A stretch of 9,982 nucleotides of DNA from assembly GCA_002451715.1 (NCBI GenBank), contig DKDD01000092.1:1-9982 (forward strand), written 5' to 3'. Origin of the DNA: Ruminococcaceae bacterium UBA6857. GTDB taxonomy: Bacteria; Bacillota; Clostridia; Oscillospirales; Acutalibacteraceae. The notes beneath the pieces are model-generated. The model was not told the origin of the DNA, did no database searches, and worked only from the letters and a program-made list of their open reading frames with translations. Shown here one piece after another: positions 5,166 through 9,982 of this stretch. Every line of letters begins with the position of its first letter. Position 1 is the stretch's first letter. The position numbers were made by a program, and so were the translations under genes.

Positions 5166-5325
5166 CAAAAAAAATCCGCTGTTTTTGACATGCACGGTGT
5201 TGGGAAGGGAACAGACATAAAAAGAGAATACGGAATAAAAACGGCGTAAAAAATAAAAAGTTGTCAAAAAATCGAGCAAAGTCCAAAAATAAGGACTCAA
5301 AATCAAAATTTAGTGAACATTTGTG
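5166..5325. other. AT-rich intergenic stretch without a recognisable gene
   Basis: This is the remainder of the 424-bp gap (5016-5439) between the lipase-like gene and the next plus-strand gene. No open frame with a ribosome binding site is present on either strand. Only minor dyads are seen: AGTCC-N8-GGACT (5280-5297), and a distant 9-bp pair TTTTTGACA (5182-5190)/TGTCAAAAA (5262-5270). No tRNA or riboswitch pattern is recognised. Confidence 0.5.
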
Positions 5326-5353
5326 TTGACAAATTCAAATTTTTTGGTATAAT
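5326..5353 (+). promoter_or_regulatory. Consensus sigma-A promoter of the 74-aa membrane protein gene
   Basis: TTGACA (5326-5331), a 16-nt spacer and TATAAT (5348-5353): exact consensus hexamers. Expected start near 5360, giving a leader of about 80 nt. Confidence 0.85.
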
Positions 5354-5370
5354 CAAGACATAGAAATCAA

Positions 5371-5398
5371 GAACGAATGTTCGGTTGGCGTTCGCGCC
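5371..5398 (+). other. Two small leader hairpins of the 74-aa protein gene
   Basis: GAAC-GAAT-GTTC (5371-5382) and GGCG-TTCG-CGCC (5387-5398) are adjacent 4-bp tetraloop hairpins in the 5' leader, upstream of the ribosome binding site (AGGAGG, 5426-5431). They are short, so only a possible stabilising role can be suggested. Confidence 0.4.
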
Positions 5399-5439
5399 GC
5401 TATATAATATGTTTGAAAGAGACTTAGGAGGATTTTATT

Positions 5440-5664
5440 ATGTTTTCATCTGCAACTGTTTTCTTTTCGGTATATGTTCCGCTTGTAATTCTTGCTGTTC
5501 TTGCAATTGTTTTTGAGGAAAAGCTCATTGCCTTTGAGCAGAAAATCAAGCGTGCAATTTTCAAAAAGTCAAAGCGCAAAAGCGCAAAGAGCAAAAACTT
5601 TTCGCGCCCGGTTTCGCAAAACAGAAATGCAAGACGCGAAAGAGACATAAGACGCGTGGCATAA
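5440..5664 (+). CDS. Small single-pass membrane protein with basic tail, 74 aa
   Basis: I do not recognise a named family. AGGAGG (5426-5431) lies 8 nt before the ATG. Residues 4-25 are one strongly hydrophobic segment (ATVFFSVYVPLVILAVLAIV core). The remaining roughly 50 residues hold nine Lys and nine Arg against five acidic residues, a net charge of about +13, rich in Ser, Asn and Ala and probably disordered after residue 35. By the positive-inside rule the N-terminus faces out and the basic tail lies in the cytoplasm, where it could contact acidic lipids, nucleic acid or ribosomes; this is inference. An exact consensus promoter precedes it and a 15-bp terminator lies 97 nt after the stop, so it is a single-gene transcript and probably well expressed. 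It shows no clear sequence relation to the two shorter peptides. Confidence 0.75.
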   Translation: MFSSATVFFSVYVPLVILAVLAIVFEEKLIAFEQKIKRAIFKKSKRKSAKSKNFSRPVSQNRNARRERDIRRVA

Positions 5665-5761
5665 ATTGCTTTGCTTTGAAAAGAGCACAACCGCATGTAT
5701 TCTTTCTGCTTTCAATCGGTCTTTAATCTGTTAACTGTTTTTCTGTTATATTTTTCACCCG

Positions 5762-5799
5762 AAAAGTAAAGCTGCCGCCTTTAGGGTGGCTTTACTTTT
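5762..5799 (+). terminator. Rho-independent terminator of the 74-aa protein gene
   Basis: A 15-bp stem (5762-5776 with 5785-5799, two G-U pairs) with A-rich and T-rich arm ends and an 8-nt loop. The AAAA/TTTT ends make it potentially bidirectional. The 97 nt between the stop codon and this hairpin hold no recognisable gene. Confidence 0.88.
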
Positions 5800-5809
5800 A
5801 TGTTCAATG

Positions 5810-5838
5810 TTGAAAAGTTTGGCGGAATATAGTATACT
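5810..5838 (+). promoter_or_regulatory. Sigma-A promoter of the GH36-like gene
   Basis: TTGAAA (5810-5815), a 17-nt spacer and TATACT (5833-5838); expected start near 5845. A dyad TTCAA-TG-TTGAA (5803-5814) covers the -35. Confidence 0.75.
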
Positions 5839-5851
5839 GAACATAATACTA
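5830..5851. promoter_or_regulatory. Candidate operator over the -10 and start of the GH36-like gene
   Basis: The inverted repeat TAGTAT (5830-5835)/ATACTA (5846-5851) is separated by 10 nt, spans the -10 and the expected start, and contains the 8-bp palindrome AGTATACT (5831-5838). The position suits repression by a sugar-responsive regulator, but the bases are AT-rich and no regulator gene is in the window. Confidence 0.4.
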
Positions 5852-5875
5852 TAAAAAATGTTAAAAGGAGAAAAC

Positions 5876-8521
5876 ATGGCGGTTGCAATTGATAAAAACA
5901 GCATTAAAATTGAAAACGGTTTTCTTTCAAAAGAGCTGACTCTTCAAAGCGGTAAGATTGTTTCATCGGCTTTTTTGAATAAACTTACCGGTGAAGTTTT
6001 CAAACCGGCCGACGGAAGCGAAGAATTTAAAATTCGTTTTCTTTCGTTTTTCGGCGGAGAATTTATTTCTGCAAGCGAGCTTAAAATTCAAAAGGCTTTC
6101 GGCGAAAAGACAGAAAGCGGCGAAAGGCTTAAAATTGAATTTAAACCGTTTAGAATGAAAGGCGGAAAAATCGGTCTGACTCTTGTTTTCGAACTCGGAT
6201 TGCTCGATAAATTTATAAGGAAATATCTTGTCTTTTTCTGCCTTGACAAAGACTGCAAGGCGGTCATCGACTATATTGACTTTGAACCGCTTGTTGTTCC
6301 GGATATTTCAAAAACAAGTTTTCTTCCGAAGCAAGAGAAAAGCCACATGAACGTTTTTGCGCTTTCACTCGGACAACCTGTTTTTTACGGCAGCTACTGC
6401 TTTGGCAGTGAGTTTCCCGGAACGGAAAACAATTTTGAAAACGGCGCGGTTTTTGTTCGCTGGTATTGCGGAAAGCCGCTTGTGTCACTGCTCAAAAAAA
6501 GCGAATACACGACCTATAAGTCGGTTTGTGTTGTTTGCTCCGGAGAAGACGATGTGCGCAGAAAAACTTCGTTTTATGAATATATTCATAAAATTGCGCG
6601 TCCGCTGACGTTCAGAACGCAGTACAATTCATGGTATGACCACATGCTTAAAATCAGCGCGGAAAATATTGAAGGGTCGTTCCTTGAAATTGAAAAAGGG
6701 CTGACTTCTGTCGGTTCAAAACCGCTTGATTGTTTTGTTGTTGACGACGGCTGGAACGATTATTCAAAAGATTTTTGGTGCTTTAACAATAAGTTCCCGA
6801 ATGAGCTTTATCCTTCGGCCGCACTTGCAAGATCATTCGGCTCTTCTTTCGGACTTTGGCTCGGACCGCGCGGAGGCTATACGCTTGACACAATTAAGTT
6901 TGCCCACCATATTGAAAACGGCGGAAACGGTTTTGTAAATCGCCGCGCAAGGGATATCTGCGTCGCAAGTGAAAAATATATTGAAAAACTCAGCTCGCTC
7001 ATGATTGACTATGAAACGCGCTTCGGGCTTTCATATTGGAAGCTTGACGGTTTTGCAAACAGACCTTGCCGCAACAAAAACCACGATCACATGGTTGGCG
7101 GAAAAAACGATATGTACTATTACAGCGAACTTTGGGAAAGATGGATTGCCGTATTCTCCGCGCTTGTTAAAAACGCAAAGGAAGACCTTTTTATTAACCT
7201 TACATGTTATGCGCCGCCGAGCCCATGGTTTTTGCAGTGGGTAAACACCGTTTGGATGCAAAACAGCGGTGACATAGGTTTTATCAACAGGTCGCCGGAT
7301 GGAAAAAAGCTTTCTGCGCCGCAAAAGGATCAGGCGCTCACATATCGTGACGATATGTACTATGATTTTTACCGTGAAAGGGGCTTTTGTTTCCCGCCGT
7401 CGAACATGTATAACCACGACCCGATTTATGGCAACGAAGCAAAAATCAGCATGACGGATGAGCAGTTCAGAGAGTACCTTTTCACAAACGCAATGCGAGG
7501 TACGGAATTTTGGGAACTTTACTACAGTTTCAACATGATGAACGAAGAAAAATGGAGAATCAGCAACTCTGTGGTAAGTTTTGCGCGCGAAAATCTCAGG
7601 CTGCTTTCCCGTTCGGTACTTTTCGGAGGAAGACCGTCGTTGCTTCAGGTTTACGGCTTCGGTTGTTTTGATGGAAACGAGGGCATTGTAATGCTTCGAA
7701 ATCCGGGAACGTCGGCCGTGGAATATACGCTCAAACTTGACCATACCTGCGGTGCGGACGAACGGCTTACCGCCGCTTCGGTTACAACGATTCTTCCGTA
7801 TTCCAAAGACGGAACGAGCGGCTCATACGGTTTCGGCGATACTCTTCGTCTCACAATTTCTCCGTTTGAAACAAGAATACTGCATTTCAACAAGCATGAA
7901 ATTCCGCTCGGTGTTGTTTACTGCAAGGCGAAGAGCGAAAAAACGCTTGAGATCACTTTCAATCAGACCGTTGTTGCGGACGAAATCGCCTGCAAAGAAA
8001 ACAAAGTTCTTTCGAAAAAGCTTCTTGCAGATTACAGAAGTGTTCTTCTTACTTTTGAAAAACCGTTTGAAGAAAAGAACAGCCTTACACTTGAAAATGT
8101 TTCGGACGTTCTAAAAAACAAAACCGATCTTCCCGTATCTTTCACATATTATGAGGACGGCATAATTATTAAAAAGCCGATCAGCGGTTCTGCGGATTTT
8201 TCAATCCGTGTCACGCTTGATTCTGAGGACGACGGCGTTCTTTATTCACAGGGCGGCGAGCTCAAACTTTCGGTTGAAAACGGATTTGTCTATTTCAAGG
8301 TCGGAAACAAGACCCTTGTGTCTTCAAGGAATGTACACGATGTTGTTCAAATTTGTGCGGTCAGGGAACGCAATGCGGTTTTAAAGCTTTACTTCAACCA
8401 AAAGCCGGACAGCGCACTTGAAACCGACGGATTTTTTGAACTCAAAGGCGAAACACAAAGCTTTTTGAACGAAGGCAAGGTCAAACTTTTTGATTATGCA
8501 TTGAGTTTTGACAGAGTGTAA
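5876..8521 (+). CDS. Glycoside hydrolase, clan GH-D (GH36-like, alpha-galactosidase type)
   Basis: An 881-aa protein without signal peptide, so probably cytosolic. AAGGAG (5865-5870) lies 5 nt before the ATG at 5876; an in-frame ATG at 5858 would put this site inside the gene. An N-terminal beta-sandwich-like region (1-240) precedes a TIM barrel bearing clan GH-D landmarks: YNSWYDH (250-256), VVDDGW (288-293), WKLDG (388-392, with D391 as expected nucleophile) and WMQNSGD (D466 as candidate acid/base, 75 residues on). These families hydrolyse alpha-galactosides such as melibiose and raffinose; related members include raffinose synthase-like enzymes and alpha-N-acetylgalactosaminidases. The sequence around each motif is divergent, so the substrate is uncertain. 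The part after about residue 670 looks like an Ig-like domain (ITFNQTV) followed by a beta-rich, lectin-like tail, unusual for plain GH36. Together with the GPH symporters it fits intracellular cleavage of imported oligosaccharides. Confidence 0.7.
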   Translation: MAVAIDKNSIKIENGFLSKELTLQSGKIVSSAFLNKLTGEVFKPADGSEEFKIRFLSFFGGEFISASELKIQKAFGEKTESGERLKIEFKPFRMKGGKIGLTLVFELGLLDKFIRKYLVFFCLDKDCKAVIDYIDFEPLVVPDISKTSFLPKQEKSHMNVFALSLGQPVFYGSYCFGSEFPGTENNFENGAVFVRWYCGKPLVSLLKKSEYTTYKSVCVVCSGEDDVRRKTSFYEYIHKIARPLTFRTQYNSWYDHMLKISAENIEGSFLEIEKGLTSVGSKPLDCFVVDDGWNDYSKDFWCFNNKFPNELYPSAALARSFGSSFGLWLGPRGGYTLDTIKFAHHIENGGNGFVNRRARDICVASEKYIEKLSSLMIDYETRFGLSYWKLDGFANRPCRNKNHDHMVGGKNDMYYYSELWERWIAVFSALVKNAKEDLFINLTCYAPPSPWFLQWVNTVWMQNSGDIGFINRSPDGKKLSAPQKDQALTYRDDMYYDFYRERGFCFPPSNMYNHDPIYGNEAKISMTDEQFREYLFTNAMRGTEFWELYYSFNMMNEEKWRISNSVVSFARENLRLLSRSVLFGGRPSLLQVYGFGCFDGNEGIVMLRNPGTSAVEYTLKLDHTCGADERLTAASVTTILPYSKDGTSGSYGFGDTLRLTISPFETRILHFNKHEIPLGVVYCKAKSEKTLEITFNQTVVADEIACKENKVLSKKLLADYRSVLLTFEKPFEEKNSLTLENVSDVLKNKTDLPVSFTYYEDGIIIKKPISGSADFSIRVTLDSEDDGVLYSQGGELKLSVENGFVYFKVGNKTLVSSRNVHDVVQICAVRERNAVLKLYFNQKPDSALETDGFFELKGETQSFLNEGKVKLFDYALSFDRV

Positions 8522-8529
8522 CGACATAT

Positions 8530-8557
8530 AAAACGGCTGCCATTTGGCAGCCGTTTT
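8530..8557. terminator. Bidirectional terminator between convergent hydrolase genes
   Basis: A perfect 12-bp stem (AAAACGGCTGCC, 8530-8541, with GGCAGCCGTTTT, 8546-8557) and an ATTT tetraloop. The A/T arm ends give a T-tract in both directions. It fills the 37-nt gap between the two stop codons, so it likely serves both genes. Confidence 0.92.
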
Positions 8558-8558
8558 A

Positions 8559-9982
8559 TTACCTTAATGTTTGAACCTGAAGCCGCTTTAGCAGTTGGCT
8601 CGTGAGCGCGTCAAGCTGTTCCTGCGACGGGTCGGCACTGATTTTGTCAAGCTTTTCTTCAAACTCGGCGCGTGTTTCGCCGTCCGCCTGCGAAAGAAGA
8701 TAGTAGAACGCATCGGTATAAATTCCCGTGTACGGCGAAAAAGTCTTTTTGCCCCAAACGGTGTTTCCGTTTTCCGATACTCCCGTGAAAGCAAGCGTTC
8801 CTTCGGAAAGTTCCCAGTCCCATGCAACAACGGGATAGATTGTATAGGCTTCGCCGTCTATTTCCGTTTCAAAAGAAAGAGAATCTTTTTTTGAAAAATG
8901 CAGATCAAAAATTTCGCGCTCTTTTGAAATATCATTTTGGCTGATTGTGACGTCTTTGAAAAACGAAACAACCTGAGAACGGTTGCAGCGAACGGCGGTG
9001 TAATCACTTTTGTCCGCATTTTTTTCAAAGGTTATAACGTCCCAGTTTCCGTACATCTGTTCTGCTGTGACGGCTTTTTCAAGCGTTTCGGCGGCATAAG
9101 CTTCCGGAACAAGAAGGGGAGAGCCGTCGTCTGTCCACATAAGCTGTCTTGTTTCCATTGCAGGGAGCGCGTCAATTTCAAGTTCGTCTCTTTCGCTTTC
9201 TTCAAGACCTGTAAGAAGTTTTCCGTCATGCTTGAAATAAAGCTGCGACTGCGAAGCCAGGATCCATTTGCCGTCTGATGATTCAAAAATACAGGGACTT
9301 CCCGGAGCGGCTTTGCCGATGTTCGTGTATGAAACTTTTCCGTCGCTGCTTCTTAAAAAGTTGTAGCCGGCAATTAAAAGGTCACCTTTTGAATACTGGT
9401 CTTTTCCGAAAGATTTTGAAAACTTTGAAACGTCGTTGCCCTGTGTGTCAAGATAAGGACCGTCAATGTTTTTGCTTTTTGCAACGCGGATTTCATAGTT
9501 TTTCTCTTCAACACCAAAGGTCATGAAAAGGTAGTAATATCCGTTGCGATAAATAAGGTCGCAAGCCGAAACAAGGCTGCCTTCGGTTTTTGAAAGCGAT
9601 GGAACCGAGCCGGGCTTTGCAAGAAGAACACCGGTTTTAAAGTCCGCGCCCCCGGTTTCGTGAACGGTTGAAACGCGCTTCCCTGTTGAGTTAATATCGC
9701 TGTCTTCTTTCAAAAGACCTGTGTCGATGTCAAGTTCAAGAAGGTAAATCCCTCCGTTTATATTTTCTTTGCCGAAATACGAACCGTAGGCAAGATACAT
9801 TTTTCCGCTGTCATCGGCAAGAACAGAGGGGTGAACGGCGTTGCTTTCGTCATATTGGGCAGACTTTGTTTCTTTTCCGTCGGCGGTTTTTGTGCCTTTG
9901 TGATGACCGCAGGTTGAAAGAACAAGACCACATTCGTTCCATTCCTTATTTTTTACCGCATTTTCAAGATCGTCGGTTGAAA
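8559..9982 (-). CDS. GH43 arabinanase-like protein, C-terminal part (5' end outside window)
   Basis: About 473 residues are visible; the frame stays open to the window edge, so the N-terminus, the first catalytic Asp and any signal peptide are missing. Order of features: a WNECGLVLST strand (about 9935-9905), NAVHPSV (9842-9822) followed by YLAYGSYFG and GGIYLLELD, YRNGYYYLF (about 9551-9525), WTDDGSPLLVPEAYAAE, then a C-terminal domain with YGNWDVITF and FTGVSENGNTVWGKK. These match endo-1,5-alpha-L-arabinanases of the Bacillus Abn2 type, a five-bladed GH43 propeller plus a beta-barrel domain. Those enzymes have NAIDP, whose Asp tunes the acid; here it is His (9831-9833). The usual Glu before the YRNGYYYLF strand appears as Ser (9567-9569) in an ungapped alignment. 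It is therefore either a divergent or inactive arabinan-binding homologue, or an enzyme with shifted acids. It converges on the GH36-like gene. Confidence 0.8.
   Translation of the reverse strand, partial: STDDLENAVKNKEWNECGLVLSTCGHHKGTKTADGKETKSAQYDESNAVHPSVLADDSGKMYLAYGSYFGKENINGGIYLLELDIDTGLLKEDSDINSTGKRVSTVHETGGADFKTGVLLAKPGSVPSLSKTEGSLVSACDLIYRNGYYYLFMTFGVEEKNYEIRVAKSKNIDGPYLDTQGNDVSKFSKSFGKDQYSKGDLLIAGYNFLRSSDGKVSYTNIGKAAPGSPCIFESSDGKWILASQSQLYFKHDGKLLTGLEESERDELEIDALPAMETRQLMWTDDGSPLLVPEAYAAETLEKAVTAEQMYGNWDVITFEKNADKSDYTAVRCNRSQVVSFFKDVTISQNDISKEREIFDLHFSKKDSLSFETEIDGEAYTIYPVVAWDWELSEGTLAFTGVSENGNTVWGKKTFSPYTGIYTDAFYYLLSQADGETRAEFEEKLDKISADPSQEQLDALTSQLLKRLQVQTLR

Noticed and set aside
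5192..5250. Short plus-strand ATG frame (MHGVGKG...) in the same intergenic region
   Set aside because: It has about 19 codons, no Shine-Dalgarno upstream, no promoter at suitable distance and no terminator of its own.
5109..5306. Minus-strand open frame of 65 codons in the AT-rich intergenic region
   Set aside because: It would start with TTG without a ribosome binding site, and its Phe/Leu/Tyr-rich composition is what AT-rich non-coding DNA gives.
7031..7744. Minus-strand open frame of 237 codons inside the GH36-like gene
   Set aside because: It lies wholly antisense to a well-supported gene, has no ribosome binding site before its ATG, and its product is low-complexity and Arg/Lys/Val-rich with no recognisable fold.
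1..9982. CRISPR array, IS element, tRNA, rRNA, prophage or attachment-site signals
   Set aside because: No regularly spaced direct repeats, transposase or integrase reading frame, terminal inverted repeats, cloverleaf pattern or rRNA-like sequence was seen on either strand.

Overview
The window looks like chromosomal DNA from a low-to-mid GC Firmicute, most likely a gut-type Clostridia (Oscillospirales/Lachnospirales-like). The evidence is strong AGGAGG-type ribosome binding sites 5-9 nt before nearly every start, sigma-A promoters close to TTGACA/TATAAT, intrinsic terminators after most genes, and a carbohydrate-centred gene set. The taxon is inferred from style and is not proven.

Left part (1-3424): the C-terminal end of an M18-type metallo-aminopeptidase is followed by two tandem GPH-family (melibiose-type) sugar:cation symporters. 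The first (230-1684) has no clear promoter of its own and may be read from upstream. The second (1851-3371) has two candidate overlapping promoters, each with a dyad across a core element, and a strong terminator.

Middle part (3425-5799): this is the unusual section. Two tiny genes for amphipathic-helix peptides of 41 and 32 aa lie in tandem. Each has its own promoter, strong ribosome binding site and terminator, and the two products look like diverged members of one peptide family. They converge on a minus-strand monoacylglycerol lipase/lysophospholipase-like alpha/beta hydrolase. Beyond it, after a 424-bp AT-rich intergenic region with a perfect 11-bp inverted repeat, lies a third small gene: a 74-aa single-pass membrane protein with a very basic tail, driven by a consensus promoter.

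Right part (5800-9982): an 881-aa cytosolic glycoside hydrolase of clan GH-D (GH36-like, alpha-galactosidase type) with its own promoter and candidate operator converges on the C-terminal part of a GH43 arabinanase-like protein that runs off the right edge. A perfect shared hairpin separates them. The GH43 protein seems to lack two of the usual catalytic acids.

Taken together, the larger genes suggest uptake and breakdown of galactoside or arabinan oligosaccharides: GPH symporters import, the cytosolic GH36-like enzyme hydrolyses, and the GH43 protein acts on or binds arabinan. They are not arranged as one operon, so shared function is inferred from gene content. The small-peptide genes are self-contained units of unknown function and are the best candidates for undescribed biology here.
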